Shown piece after piece: positions 45,524-54,965 of a stretch of DNA of 64,000 bases. The position numbers and the translations under genes are program-made. Every line of letters begins with the position of its first letter. Position 1 is the first letter of the stretch. This stretch comes from Petralouisia muris (GTDB taxonomy: Bacteria > Bacillota > Clostridia > Lachnospirales > Lachnospiraceae). Under the pieces are notes generated by a model. That model saw only the letters and a list, made by a program, of their open reading frames with translations, had not been told where the DNA came from and ran no database searches. The stretch spans positions 1-64,000 of the forward strand of contig NZ_SRYA01000009.1 of NCBI RefSeq assembly GCF_004793545.1, written 5' to 3'.

Positions 45524-45737
45524 CAATATACATCCTGAATTGAGTATATATTATAATGGAGCATTTGTTCTTGAAGAATTGAAAAAAATGGATAATCAGA
45601 CAATTATGGATTTGTATCAGAATGTAAAGGTTAAAAATGAAATGTCTTTTCCAACTTTTATGTTATGTCTTGATTGGCTATATTTAATTGAAGTGGCTAA
45701 TATGAATGAAAGGGGGTACATTCAATTATGTTTATAA
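45510..45737 (+). CDS. ABC-3C system middle component
   Basis: 75 aa from ATG 45510 (MLLPDNIHPELSIYYNGAF), GGAGGGATATAATC upstream, overlapping the end of the SMEK gene. It is a small helical protein (VLEELKKMDNQTIMDLYQNV, FMLCLDWLYLIEVA) with the size and winged-helix-like look of the middle component found between effector and ATPase in ABC-3C operons. It overlaps the ATPase gene start by 10 bases, so all three are translated as one unit. Assigned mainly from context. Confidence 0.7.
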   Translation: MLLPDNIHPELSIYYNGAFVLEELKKMDNQTIMDLYQNVKVKNEMSFPTFMLCLDWLYLIEVANMNERGYIQLCL

Positions 45738-47458
45738 AAAAACTTATAATCTCAAGTTCGTCTGAGATTATTCGAGAAATAGACTTTTGCTCTGGACTAA
45801 ATCTAATTATTGATGATACCCCGGTCGAAGATACGAAATCAACTGGAAATAACGTTGGAAAAACAACGGTCTTAAAATTGGTCGATTTCTGCTTGGGGGC
45901 GAAAGGGAGTATAATTTATACAGATACAGAAAATAAAAAAGAAACTTATGATGTTGTGAAAAATTTTCTGTTTGATGAAGAAATAGAAATTAAACTTATT
46001 TTAACTGAAAACTTAAGTGATTCAAACGCAAAACAATTAGAAATTCAGAGGAATTTTTTGCAGCGAAAAAAGGCTGTTAGAAAAATTAATGGAAAAACTG
46101 TTCTGGATAAAGATTTTGAAGATGAACTGGAAAAAAATATAATGCCAGATAAAGACGTCGAAAAACCTTCTTTTAGACAAATTATATCTCATAATATTCG
46201 TTATAAAGATGATAGCATAAATAATACTTTAAAAACGTTGGATAAATTTACTTCGGATATAGAATATGAAACATTATATTTATATTTGCTAGGATGCACT
46301 TTTAATGAAGGAGCCAAAAAACAGGCACTGGTTACTAAAATCAATCAAGAAAAAACATTTAGAGAGCGTTTAGAGAAAAAGCAAACAAAAACAACCTATG
46401 AAATAGCATTAGACTTGGTTGATGACGAAATTGATGCCCTTAATGAAAAAAAGGCATCTTTTAATTTGAATGAAACATTAGAAGAAGATTTGGAGCAGCT
46501 TAATATTGTTAAATATAATATTAATAGAACAAGTGCATTAATCAGTAAACTCGAAATTCGTAAGAATTTGATAGAAGAATCTCAGAGAGATTTAGAACAA
46601 AGTATTTCTCATATTGATTTGCGGCAATTAAGATTGCTATATGAAGAAGTGACGGAGAATATTTCTGGCGTCCAAAAAACATTTGAGGATTTAGTTGCTT
46701 TTCATAATAATATGGTAATAGAAAAGGTAAAGTATATTTCTCAAGATTTGCCTGAGTTAATACAGAAGTTAAAAGATTCACAAGAGGAATTATCTCTGCT
46801 ATTAAGGAAAGAAAAAGAATTGACAGATGAAGTTGCTAAAGGCGACTCTTTTGAAGAATTAGAAAAAATAATTTTTGAATTGAATGAGAAATATAGAATA
46901 AAAGGTGAGTATGAAAGCATAATTTCTCAATTAAATGAAGTTGAAGAAAATATCGATACACTTAATGAGCAAATTGATACCATAGATAATTATCTTTTTT
47001 CGGGAGATTTTGAAATTCTATTAAAAGAACAGGTTAAAAAATTTAATAAAATATTTTCTAATATTTCACAAGAATTATATGGAGAAAAATATGCACTTAC
47101 ATTTAAAAAGGAAACAAACAAAAAAGAGCAACAATTTTATAAGTTTAATGCCTTTAATGCTAATATGAGTTCTGGTAAGAAACAGGGAGAAATTTTATGT
47201 TTTGATTTGGCATATTTATTGTTTGCTGATGCGGAACAACTTCCGTGTTTACATTTTTTACTCAATGATAAGAAAGAACTTATGCATGATAATCAATTAA
47301 TTAAGGTTGCAGAATTTGTACAAAATAAAAATATTCAGTTAGTAATTTCTATATTAAAGGATAAATTACCAGTGGCTGTATTAGACAAAGCACATATTGC
47401 AGTAGAACTTTCTCAGCAAGAAAAATTGTTTAGAATTGAAAATGGTCAGAGCTTTTGA
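45728..47458 (+). CDS. SMC-like ABC ATPase of an ABC-3C system (DUF2326 type)
   Basis: 576 aa, ATG 45728 (MFIKKLIISSSSEIIREI) behind AAAGGGGGT. Walker A STGNNVGKTTVLKLVDF near residue 40 with CLGAKGSIIYTD after it. Long coiled coils fill about 200-430 (LEQLNIVKYNINRTSALISK, ELEKIIFELNEKYRI). The C-terminal half of the ATPase has MSSGKKQGEILCFDLAYLLF in place of a standard signature plus LHFLLNDKKELMHDNQL. This is the DUF2326 architecture of ABC-3C ATPases, Rad50-like machines proposed to sense invading DNA or nucleoprotein. The frame is intact. The AT-rich composition contrasts with flanking genes, supporting acquisition by transfer. Confidence 0.85.
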   Translation: MFIKKLIISSSSEIIREIDFCSGLNLIIDDTPVEDTKSTGNNVGKTTVLKLVDFCLGAKGSIIYTDTENKKETYDVVKNFLFDEEIEIKLILTENLSDSNAKQLEIQRNFLQRKKAVRKINGKTVLDKDFEDELEKNIMPDKDVEKPSFRQIISHNIRYKDDSINNTLKTLDKFTSDIEYETLYLYLLGCTFNEGAKKQALVTKINQEKTFRERLEKKQTKTTYEIALDLVDDEIDALNEKKASFNLNETLEEDLEQLNIVKYNINRTSALISKLEIRKNLIEESQRDLEQSISHIDLRQLRLLYEEVTENISGVQKTFEDLVAFHNNMVIEKVKYISQDLPELIQKLKDSQEELSLLLRKEKELTDEVAKGDSFEELEKIIFELNEKYRIKGEYESIISQLNEVEENIDTLNEQIDTIDNYLFSGDFEILLKEQVKKFNKIFSNISQELYGEKYALTFKKETNKKEQQFYKFNAFNANMSSGKKQGEILCFDLAYLLFADAEQLPCLHFLLNDKKELMHDNQLIKVAEFVQNKNIQLVISILKDKLPVAVLDKAHIAVELSQQEKLFRIENGQSF

Positions 47459-47697
47459 AGTAAGCCGACCACCTCCTATGTGCTGAATGCCATGGGCTTA
47501 TCCGTTTTGACGGGGTACGAGTATGAGCAATTCTGAACCAGTTACTGGTACTTGCAAATTTGGAAAGTTACAATGCTGTTTTGATTAATCAGGGGAAAAA
47601 TCAACAAGAAGGGATGGAATTACTTCGGCAGTTGGCAGTACAACAATTACAGACGTTGGAAACAGTAAGTTTAAATAATTTGACTGTAATATCATAG
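47459..47697 (+). pseudogene. KilA-N-type protein C-terminal remnant and other debris
   Basis: From about 47531 the frame reads NQLLVLANLESYNAVLINQG and ends SLNNLTVIS, resembling the tail of phage-type KilA-N domain proteins. Just before it, 47461-47536 reads KPTTSYVLNAMGLSVLTGYE in another frame, origin unknown. This is breakpoint debris at the right edge of the ABC-3C island. Confidence 0.4.
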
Positions 47698-47713
47698 AGA
47701 GAAAGGTATCCTT

Positions 47714-48322
47714 ATGAAATTGTATTTCATTCGCCACGGGGTAACCCAGGGCAACCTTGAGCGCCGTTATGTGGGGTGTACCGATGAGGGAATACTGGAA
47801 GAGGAAAAGGAAGGGCTGCGGCAAAAAGGACAGGCTTTGCCTAAAATGGATCAGGCGTTTGTAAGCCCTTACTTAAGATGCAGGCAGACGGCAGAACTTC
47901 TTTTTGGAAAAAATCAGACAGAAATCATAGAAGATTTCCGGGAAATGGATTTCGGAGTATTTGAATATAAGAATTATCAGGAATTGAGCGGCAATCCAGA
48001 TTATCAGAAATTTATTGACAGCGGCGGAACCCTTGGATTTCCGGGAGGGGAGGAGCCGGAATATTTTAAGCGCCGCTGCAGACAAGCCTTTCAAAGCTGT
48101 GTCCAAAAGTCCTGGGAAAACCGCTGGAATCATGTGGGGTTTGTGCTTCATGGGGGCACGATTATGGCGATTCTGGAAGCTTTTGTTTATCCCCAAAGGG
48201 GATATTATGAATATCAGACAGGGAATGGATGCGGCTTTGTCTGCCGGGTGGCAGACAATGGAGATGAAGAGAAATATGATAAGAGATACATAAAATTAAT
48301 CATAGAGGAGGATATCACATGA
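47714..48322 (+). CDS. Histidine phosphatase family protein
   Basis: 202 aa, ATG 47714 (MKLYFIRHGVTQGNLERR) behind AGAAAGGTATCC. The catalytic RHG motif at residues 7-9, a second Arg in VSPYLRCRQTAELL, the proton-donor Glu in REMDFGVFEYKNY and the second His in FVLHGGTIMAIL are all present. The size is that of the phosphoglycerate mutase/alpha-ribazole phosphatase (CobC) group; a cobalamin role cannot be claimed without neighbours. The stop overlaps the next start as ATGA. Confidence 0.88.
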   Translation: MKLYFIRHGVTQGNLERRYVGCTDEGILEEEKEGLRQKGQALPKMDQAFVSPYLRCRQTAELLFGKNQTEIIEDFREMDFGVFEYKNYQELSGNPDYQKFIDSGGTLGFPGGEEPEYFKRRCRQAFQSCVQKSWENRWNHVGFVLHGGTIMAILEAFVYPQRGYYEYQTGNGCGFVCRVADNGDEEKYDKRYIKLIIEEDIT

Positions 48323-49254
48323 AATTAGTATTTTTAGATGCAAAAACCATCGGGGACGACATTGATTTATCTGGTTATGAGTCTCTGGGCGAAGTGGTTA
48401 AATATGATTTTTCCACGCCAGAACAGGCCAGGGAACGAACCAGGGACGCAGACGTTATCATTTTAAATAAGGTACCCATCAATGAAGAAAGCGTTGGGGA
48501 AGCAGAGAATTTGAAGCTGGTCTGCGTGACGGCAACCGGAACCAATAATCTGGATAAGGAATACTTGGCTCAACGGGGAATTGCGTGGCGCAATGTGGCA
48601 GGGTACTCCACAGAATCGGTAACGCAGCATACCTTTGCCATGCTGTTTTATCTGGTGGAGCATCTGCCCTATTACGATAAATACGTGAAGTCAGAAAAAT
48701 ATGTGGCGGATTGTTTGTTTACCCATTTTGACCGGAAGTTTTCAGAGATCGATGGGAAAACCTGGGGAATTATCGGAATGGGAGCCATTGGCAGACGGGT
48801 GGCGGAAACAGCGAAAATGTTTGGCTGCAATGTGATTTATTATTCCACCACCGGGAAAAATAATCAGCCGGATTATAAGCGAGTAAGCTTTGAAGAACTG
48901 CTGGAAACCTCCGATATTGTATCGGTTCATGCTCCGCTGACTCCTGAGACGGAGAATCTGATGGATAAACAGGCATTTGAAAAAATGAAAAAATCAGCAA
49001 TTTTTCTGAACTTGGGCAGAGGGCCCATTGTATCAGAACAAGACCTGGCAGACGCCTTGAATGCAGGGGAAATCCGGGGAGCAGCCCTTGACGTTCTTTG
49101 TGCGGAGCCAATGAGTGAGGACAATCCCCTGAAAAATATCAAAGACAGTGACAGGCTTTTGATTACGCCTCATATTGCATGGGCCAGCCTGGAAGCAAGA
49201 ATCAGGCTGATGAGTACCATATTGGGACAGATAAAAGAATTTTTTGGAATTTAA
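48319..49254 (+). CDS. D-2-hydroxyacid dehydrogenase (NAD-dependent)
   Basis: 311 aa, ATG 48319 behind GAGGAGGATATCAC. The Rossmann motif is WGIIGMGAIGRRVAETA. Catalytic Arg is in NLGRGPIVSEQDL preceded by SDIVSVHAPLTPET, Glu near ALDVLCAEPMSEDNP and His in LLITPHIAWAS. The length and motifs suit glycerate/hydroxypyruvate or D-lactate-type dehydrogenases; the substrate is not determined. Translationally coupled to the phosphatase upstream. Confidence 0.9.
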   Translation: MKLVFLDAKTIGDDIDLSGYESLGEVVKYDFSTPEQARERTRDADVIILNKVPINEESVGEAENLKLVCVTATGTNNLDKEYLAQRGIAWRNVAGYSTESVTQHTFAMLFYLVEHLPYYDKYVKSEKYVADCLFTHFDRKFSEIDGKTWGIIGMGAIGRRVAETAKMFGCNVIYYSTTGKNNQPDYKRVSFEELLETSDIVSVHAPLTPETENLMDKQAFEKMKKSAIFLNLGRGPIVSEQDLADALNAGEIRGAALDVLCAEPMSEDNPLKNIKDSDRLLITPHIAWASLEARIRLMSTILGQIKEFFGI

Positions 49255-49256
49255 TT

Positions 49257-50276
49257 TTAACTGGGAATCCCCGCATCCAGCCCGCTGTGATAGGACAGGT
49301 TTCCAAGGCGGTTCAGGAATTTCTGCCAGCCATTTTCCCCGCTCTGCGCTGCCGAAGTAACAGAATAACGTTGTTTTAAGAGCGCTCTGTCTTTGACTGG
49401 GGCCTCATGTTTTACAGAAAGCAGGCGGTTCAGCTCTTCCAGAATTTCCAGATAACTTGTTTGGGCGGCTTTCATTAAATCAAAAAAAGAAGCCGTGGAA
49501 CTCAGAGAATGGTCCCAGGGATTTTTCCACTCTTCATGGAGAAGATTTAAGGGATCTCTGTGGACAGACAGGCTGCCGCTTGGAATTAATGTGGATAACA
49601 GTGTGTGGCCTAAGAACAGTTTCTCCAGTGTGCTGATAATTTTCTTCTTATATCCCGAAGGATCATGCAGAAATTTTGTTCCAAGCTGGATGGATGAAAT
49701 AGAAGTCCGTATGGTAATGGGCAGGATGCCAAGTTCCGGATAGGTTCTGGCATATACATAGTGCAGAATTCTAGTAATGGTGCGTTTTTGCAGGCGGGAA
49801 AGCCCAATTGTGACGTTCTGCTGGAAAGCGTAAGGTGGAAGATGCCGGTAGAATTTCAGCAGCTTAGCGTCAATTTCTGTTTCCAGGCCCATATGACGTC
49901 CGTGATATTGATTGGTTTTTTCTGTAAATTCTGTTTTCCAGTAAACATAGGGATGACAGCGGGTATCTAAGATATAATGTCCCAGAAAGCCGGCCGCATA
50001 CGCTTCTGCAATGTCCTGTTCTTTTCGAGTTGAAAACATTCCTCGGCTTGCCAGCAGATGGCGCAGGAATTCTTTTGTCTTTTCTGTGTGGGCGATGGAA
50101 CCGATATTGTTCTTGTGAACAGCGTAGGAGGGAAGAAAATAGAAAAACAGATCGGGACCCTGCAATCCCAAGCTGTAAGCGTGGTGTTCCTTTTGAATTA
50201 TACTTTTTAAATGTGTGGCGTTTAATTTTTTATAAGCGTTTAATCCAAATAGATAGTGCGTGGTAAATCCGGGCAT
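49257..50276 (-). CDS. Zinc-dependent phospholipase C-like protein
   Basis: 339 aa, ATG 50276 (MPGFTTHYLFGLNAYKKL) behind AGGAGGTTATT. Histidines expected for zinc binding lie in MPGFTTHYLFG, GLQGPDLFFYF, FLGHYILDTRCHPYVYWKTE and RHMGLETEIDAKLL, as in the PF00882 family. No signal peptide is evident, so this intracellular group may not be a true secreted lipase. It converges with the dehydrogenase gene with only 2 bases between stops. Confidence 0.85.
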   Translation of the reverse strand: MPGFTTHYLFGLNAYKKLNATHLKSIIQKEHHAYSLGLQGPDLFFYFLPSYAVHKNNIGSIAHTEKTKEFLRHLLASRGMFSTRKEQDIAEAYAAGFLGHYILDTRCHPYVYWKTEFTEKTNQYHGRHMGLETEIDAKLLKFYRHLPPYAFQQNVTIGLSRLQKRTITRILHYVYARTYPELGILPITIRTSISSIQLGTKFLHDPSGYKKKIISTLEKLFLGHTLLSTLIPSGSLSVHRDPLNLLHEEWKNPWDHSLSSTASFFDLMKAAQTSYLEILEELNRLLSVKHEAPVKDRALLKQRYSVTSAAQSGENGWQKFLNRLGNLSYHSGLDAGIPS

Positions 50277-50283
50277 AATAACC

Positions 50284-50490
50284 TCCTGTTTTTTGTAAAC
50301 TGTCAGGAACCATACGATGATTCAGCGTAATTATGTTATGATTCGGCCAGCATATATATCGGGAATCCGTGGTAAGCTGTCAGACAGATTTATTGTAACA
50401 CATGAAAATCTGTCTGACAAAATAATTCCTCCAACTTGTCGTATTATTTTTTCGGAAAATCTGTTGGGGACAGGAACGGCAGGGAACGTT
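50284..50490. other. Intergenic stretch with a 13-bp perfect inverted repeat
   Basis: GTCAGACAGATTT at 50379-50391 pairs with AAATCTGTCTGAC at 50406-50418 across 14 bases. There is no T run on either side, so it does not look like a terminator. It may be an operator or a small RNA hairpin. No gene is seen in the stretch. Confidence 0.5.
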
Positions 50491-51135
50491 TTATTTTAAT
50501 AATTTTTCAAATCTTTCCCGGAAAAATTGTATCAGCGGCCCGTTGCAGCAGGCGTTGACAATGGTTCCAAGTCCCACAATCTCCCAAATATTATTCTTTG
50601 CCAAAAGGCAGAAAGTAATTCCTATCACAATTACAATCAAATCAGAAAGCACCCGCGCCACACGGAAGGAAACCCTCTCCTTTGTATATTTTGTTACAAT
50701 GAACGCAACACTGTCGTAAGGGGCGATTCCCATTTCTGCCACCATATAACACGCACATCCAAGGGAGGCGAACAAAGTGCCCAGAGCCAGCAGAAAGATA
50801 CGCAGAGGCGTTGTTACGTGAAGTCCCATTTGTTCTAAGCACAGCCAGCAGAGAAAATCTGCCGTATATCCCACACAAACCATGTTGACAATGGTTCCAA
50901 GCCCGATGCAGTGCCGTACGGTAAACCACACAATTATAAGCAGTACGGCATTTACGATAAGCTGCCAGGTGCCGAAGGACATTCCCACAAAGCCGCTGAC
51001 GCCCAGGTTCATGCAGGAAAAAGGGTCTACTCCGAAACCGCTCATCCGGTAGGAAGCCACGCACATGCCAATTAACAGGATTCCAACAAGCATCATCAGG
51101 ATCCGGGCAGGACTGTATTTTTTTTCGCTGTTCAA
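50491..51135 (-). CDS. YczE/YitT-type membrane protein
   Basis: 214 aa, ATG 51135 (MNSEKKYSPARILMMLVG). Five membrane helices; the motifs GFGVDPFSCMNLGVS, ASLGCACYMVAEMGIAPYDS and GLGTIVNACCNGPLIQFF are characteristic of YczE-family proteins. No substrate is known. It overlaps the GH36 gene by 4 bases and is the last gene of the alpha-galactoside cluster, so a link to sugar use is possible but unproved. Confidence 0.85.
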   Translation of the reverse strand: MNSEKKYSPARILMMLVGILLIGMCVASYRMSGFGVDPFSCMNLGVSGFVGMSFGTWQLIVNAVLLIIVWFTVRHCIGLGTIVNMVCVGYTADFLCWLCLEQMGLHVTTPLRIFLLALGTLFASLGCACYMVAEMGIAPYDSVAFIVTKYTKERVSFRVARVLSDLIVIVIGITFCLLAKNNIWEIVGLGTIVNACCNGPLIQFFRERFEKLLK

Positions 51136-53360
51136 GGCTCATCCACCTCCAGGACATAAATTCTGGATTCAAAGTCACTGGGGGGCAGGGCGTCTGCCGG
51201 AACCTGACCTGCCGTGTCGTCGCTGGTAATCAGTCCTGCATGCATCAGCTCATCGCCGTAATGGCACAGTCCGGTGTTTTTATTCCGGTAGCAGTACTGG
51301 GGATTCAATCCCTCCAGACGCACACGGGTATAGGAGGCATTGACACAATTTAAGGTTCGATACCAGCCCACCAGAGCGGTTTTCTGATCCTGGCTTACCG
51401 CCATCCATACCGTTTCATTGCCCTCAAAAGGACTTTTCAGGCGGTAGAATGTTCCAAATTGCAGCACGTTTCGGTACTGTTTCATAAAGGCAATCTGTTC
51501 TTTTACTTCTTCCAGTTCTTCTTCTGTTAATTTATTAAGATCCAGCTCATAACCGAAAGTGCCGAAATAAGCCACATTTGCCCTTGTGTGAAGGGGCGTG
51601 TTACGGAAGACCTGATGGTTGGGGGTGACAGATACGTGGGCGCCCATGCTGCTGACTGGATAGCACATGGAGGTTCCGTACTGAATTTTCAGCCGTTCTA
51701 TGGCGTCGCTGTTATCGCTGACCCAACCCTGAGGAGCATAATACAGCATGCCGGGATCGAATCTTCCTCCGCCGCTGGCACAGGACTCGAACAGAACTTC
51801 TGGAAATTCTTTGGTCAGCCGTTCATACAGGTCATACACGCCCAGAATATATCGATGGTACACTTCCCCCTGCCGGTCTGGGGGCAGAGCGGCGGAATAG
51901 CATTCGGTAATGCTGCGGTTCATATCCCATTTAATGTAGGAAATCTTTGATTCCCGTAAGATTTTGGACATCTGCTGATAGATGGCAGACACCACCTCTT
52001 TCCTGGAAAAATCCAGTACATACTGGTAACGGCCATGGGAAGCGGGCCGATCTGGAGTGGCGATGATCCAGTCTGGATGGTCTCTGTAAAAATCAGAATC
52101 CTTGTTCACCATTTCCGGTTCAAACCAGAGACCGAATTTTAATCCGAGATCTTCGATTTTTTCAGAAAGTCCCTGGATGCCCCGGGGCAGACGTTCAGGA
52201 TTAGCGGTCCAGTCCCCAAGACCTGCTTTGTCGCTGCTTCGGGCGCCGAACCAGCCGTCATCCAGTACAAACAGTTCCACGCCGCATTCTTTTGCTTTTG
52301 CGGCAATTTCCACCAGCCGTTCTTCTGTAAAATCAAAATAGGTCGCTTCCCAGTTATTGTTTAAAATGGGCCTTACCCTGTCCCGCCAGTATCCTCTTGC
52401 AAGACGCTTCTGATACAGTTTGTGGAAGGTCTGGCTCATATGGTTTAAGCCCTGATCCGTATAGACCATCACCGCTTCCGGCGTCTGGAAACTTTCGTCC
52501 CTGTCTAATTTCCATGAGAATGTTTCTGGATCAATTCCAGCCAGAATACGGAGGGTTTCGTGGGCGTCCACTTCTGCCTGAATGCGGAAATTGCCGCTGT
52601 AAATCAGAGAAAATCCAATGGCTTCCCCCTGGCGTTCGCTGGTATCTTCCCGTTTTAATACGAGGAAAGGATTATGCTCGTGGGAGGAATTGCCCCGCAT
52701 GCTTCCTATGGACTGAACGCCTGGTTCCAGATTTCTTCTGTGGATATGGCATTCCCTTGCCCAGCATCCAGAAAGCTGCAGCCATTCATAGTTCCGATCC
52801 GGCAGGTCCAGAGAGAGGCTCATGGCGCGTTCCAGCTGTACTGGAGCTTTCCCCTGGTTGCAGAAGCGGACGCTGCGGGTGAGAATGCCGCCTTGACAGA
52901 AAATGGTATAGAAAAGCTCTGCACAGACGCCGGAGGTCTCATCCTTCAGAGACAGAATTAAGGTTTCTGCTTCCTCTTCGGATTCAGTATAGGTTGCCGG
53001 AAGCCCCTTTAATGCGGGCTTCCCTTTTGTAATTGTATGTCCCTGGTATTTAAAATCCAGAATCCGGCTGCCGTTTTGCTGGCGGATGTCTACGGCGGGC
53101 TGGCGGTAATCGGTTGTGCCGAATACGGGGTATTCCTGGCGGATATGCTCCAGGGAAAAGGTTCTGTCATTTTCATAGAGGTAAGAAGTCATGGGCCGTT
53201 CACAGGTTTCCAGCAGGTAGGAAAAATCCTCTTTGTCACGGATTTTTTTCCCAAAATACAACTGGCCCATATGACCGTTTGACATGACTGTCATAAGATA
53301 GCTGATGGAATCGTTGTGCAGATGAAATGTTTTGCTGTTTTCGTGATAAATAATACTCAT
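51132..53360 (-). CDS. GH36 alpha-galactosidase
   Basis: 742 aa, ATG 53360 (MSIIYHENSKTFHLHNDS) behind AAGGAGGAACCC. N-terminal beta-supersandwich, then the catalytic barrel with LFVLDDGWFGARSSDKAGLG, nucleophile Asp in ISYIKWDMNRSITE near 477 and acid/base Asp in WVSDNSDAIERL near 548. The motif ESCASGGGRFDPG binds galactose. It releases terminal alpha-galactose from raffinose, melibiose or stachyose. It is cytoplasmic, so it works on substrate imported by the GPH symporter encoded upstream. Complete. Confidence 0.95.
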   Translation of the reverse strand: MSIIYHENSKTFHLHNDSISYLMTVMSNGHMGQLYFGKKIRDKEDFSYLLETCERPMTSYLYENDRTFSLEHIRQEYPVFGTTDYRQPAVDIRQQNGSRILDFKYQGHTITKGKPALKGLPATYTESEEEAETLILSLKDETSGVCAELFYTIFCQGGILTRSVRFCNQGKAPVQLERAMSLSLDLPDRNYEWLQLSGCWARECHIHRRNLEPGVQSIGSMRGNSSHEHNPFLVLKREDTSERQGEAIGFSLIYSGNFRIQAEVDAHETLRILAGIDPETFSWKLDRDESFQTPEAVMVYTDQGLNHMSQTFHKLYQKRLARGYWRDRVRPILNNNWEATYFDFTEERLVEIAAKAKECGVELFVLDDGWFGARSSDKAGLGDWTANPERLPRGIQGLSEKIEDLGLKFGLWFEPEMVNKDSDFYRDHPDWIIATPDRPASHGRYQYVLDFSRKEVVSAIYQQMSKILRESKISYIKWDMNRSITECYSAALPPDRQGEVYHRYILGVYDLYERLTKEFPEVLFESCASGGGRFDPGMLYYAPQGWVSDNSDAIERLKIQYGTSMCYPVSSMGAHVSVTPNHQVFRNTPLHTRANVAYFGTFGYELDLNKLTEEELEEVKEQIAFMKQYRNVLQFGTFYRLKSPFEGNETVWMAVSQDQKTALVGWYRTLNCVNASYTRVRLEGLNPQYCYRNKNTGLCHYGDELMHAGLITSDDTAGQVPADALPPSDFESRIYVLEVDEP

Positions 53361-53381
53361 GGGTTCCTCCTTGCCGGAATT

Positions 53382-54797
53382 TCAGGCATTCCGGCTGTGT
53401 ATTTCGTTTAATTTTGCAGTTACCTCTTCCATTTTTTGTCCCTTTAAAATATAGTAACGTTTATAAATCATATAGCTGATTGCTGCGAGGATGATGGGAA
53501 TTACAATCATCATGATACGGATACCAAAAACTGTGCCTGCAGACTGTGTTTCCAACTTGGCGTTATATCCTACAATCTGAAGCCCTACGCCGGAAAGTCC
53601 GCCTGCAGCAGCCGTTGCCGCTTTCATAAGGAACGTCTGTGCGGAACAGGTCACGCTTTCGTTTCTTACGCCGAATTTTACTTCGCCATAGTCGATTACA
53701 TCAGCCATGCAGCAGGTGGTTACCCCTAAAGAAAGGCCGGAACCGAAGAAAATAAATGCGCAGCTTATGATAACGAATACAGAGCTTTTCGGTGCAAGAA
53801 AACCGAAGGCGCCAAGCAGGGCAAAGCCCAGAATCGGCAGAAAGCAGGCTGCAAAGTATACTTTTTCACGGCTGATTTTTTCAGCGATTTTCGGAAACGC
53901 CACAAGGCCCAGCATTTCAGCAATAATTGCAAATCCAAAAATGGAGTACAGGTACTCGTTGCCGCAGACATTTTTGAAGTAGTATACGGCGAAGCTCTTG
54001 GCAATCTGTGTGGATAAGTTAAACGTGAGGAGCAGGCCGATAAATGCGATTAACTGGTCGTTTTGCAAGATAATGGTAAACGCTTGCTTTAAGCTGGTTT
54101 TTGTGGATTTATTTCCAAGGGTAGATTCTTCTTTTACATTGCAGACGGTAATTCCGATGGTGACAATAAAGATAACTGCAATGATAATGGCGAATGTGGT
54201 ATAGCCGTGTTCTGCATAGAGGTTCTCTTCCCCTGCCGCCCGGTTCAGGCCGTGGATGACATAGAGGCCGAAGGTTGCCACGGAAAATCCTGCAAGGCTG
54301 GCAAAGAATCTGGGGATAACTGATACCTTTTCGCGCTCTCTTGGATCATTGGTCAGGTTTGGCAGCCAGGACCAGTAGGGCACGTCCATAATTGTGTAGG
54401 TCATGCCGTATAATATGTACATAATGGATACATAAACATAAAGGGCGGTTCCTTTTAATTGAAAACTGTGGAACAGCAGTACAAATACCACAGAGTTGAG
54501 CAGCGTGCCCACAATCAGCCAAATGCGGAATTTGCCGTAGCGTGATTTGGTATTGTCTACGATCATTCCCATTACCGGGTCGTTTACTGCGTCCCAGATG
54601 CGCGCCACAAAGAATAAAACTCCTACAAACGCCGGGGCCAGATACAGAGTATCCGTAAAATACAGCATCAGAAACGCCCCTACCAGATTTACAATGGCGT
54701 CTTTTCCGATTGCCCCGATTCCAAAACAATACTTTTCCCGTGTTGATACATGCTTATAAGTTGGATTTGCAGCTTTAGTTGTTTCCTTACTCATCAT
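53382..54797 (-). CDS. GPH-family sugar:cation symporter (MelB-like)
   Basis: 471 aa from ATG 54797 (MMSKETTKAANPTYKHVS) with GGAGGATATT upstream. Twelve membrane helices with the family signatures REKYCFGIGAIGKDAIVNL, ARIWDAVNDPVMGMIVDNT (cation-site Asp residues) and YGMTYTIMDVPYWSWLPNL. Its place before the GH36 gene indicates alpha-galactoside uptake, probably sodium or proton driven. Confidence 0.92.
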   Translation of the reverse strand: MMSKETTKAANPTYKHVSTREKYCFGIGAIGKDAIVNLVGAFLMLYFTDTLYLAPAFVGVLFFVARIWDAVNDPVMGMIVDNTKSRYGKFRIWLIVGTLLNSVVFVLLFHSFQLKGTALYVYVSIMYILYGMTYTIMDVPYWSWLPNLTNDPREREKVSVIPRFFASLAGFSVATFGLYVIHGLNRAAGEENLYAEHGYTTFAIIIAVIFIVTIGITVCNVKEESTLGNKSTKTSLKQAFTIILQNDQLIAFIGLLLTFNLSTQIAKSFAVYYFKNVCGNEYLYSIFGFAIIAEMLGLVAFPKIAEKISREKVYFAACFLPILGFALLGAFGFLAPKSSVFVIISCAFIFFGSGLSLGVTTCCMADVIDYGEVKFGVRNESVTCSAQTFLMKAATAAAGGLSGVGLQIVGYNAKLETQSAGTVFGIRIMMIVIPIILAAISYMIYKRYYILKGQKMEEVTAKLNEIHSRNA

Positions 54798-54965
54798 AAT
54801 ATCCTCCAATGTTCTCTTATGGTTGTAAATATTAAGTGAGAAGATTTGTGCGCACATGTTTCTCTCTCAACTTACTTGTATTATACTTGCAGAAAGAAAA
54901 ATCAGGTAGCGCATTTTGTTGCCGAAAACAGTCAAAATGTTTCCAAAGTTATTGTTAGAGACATT

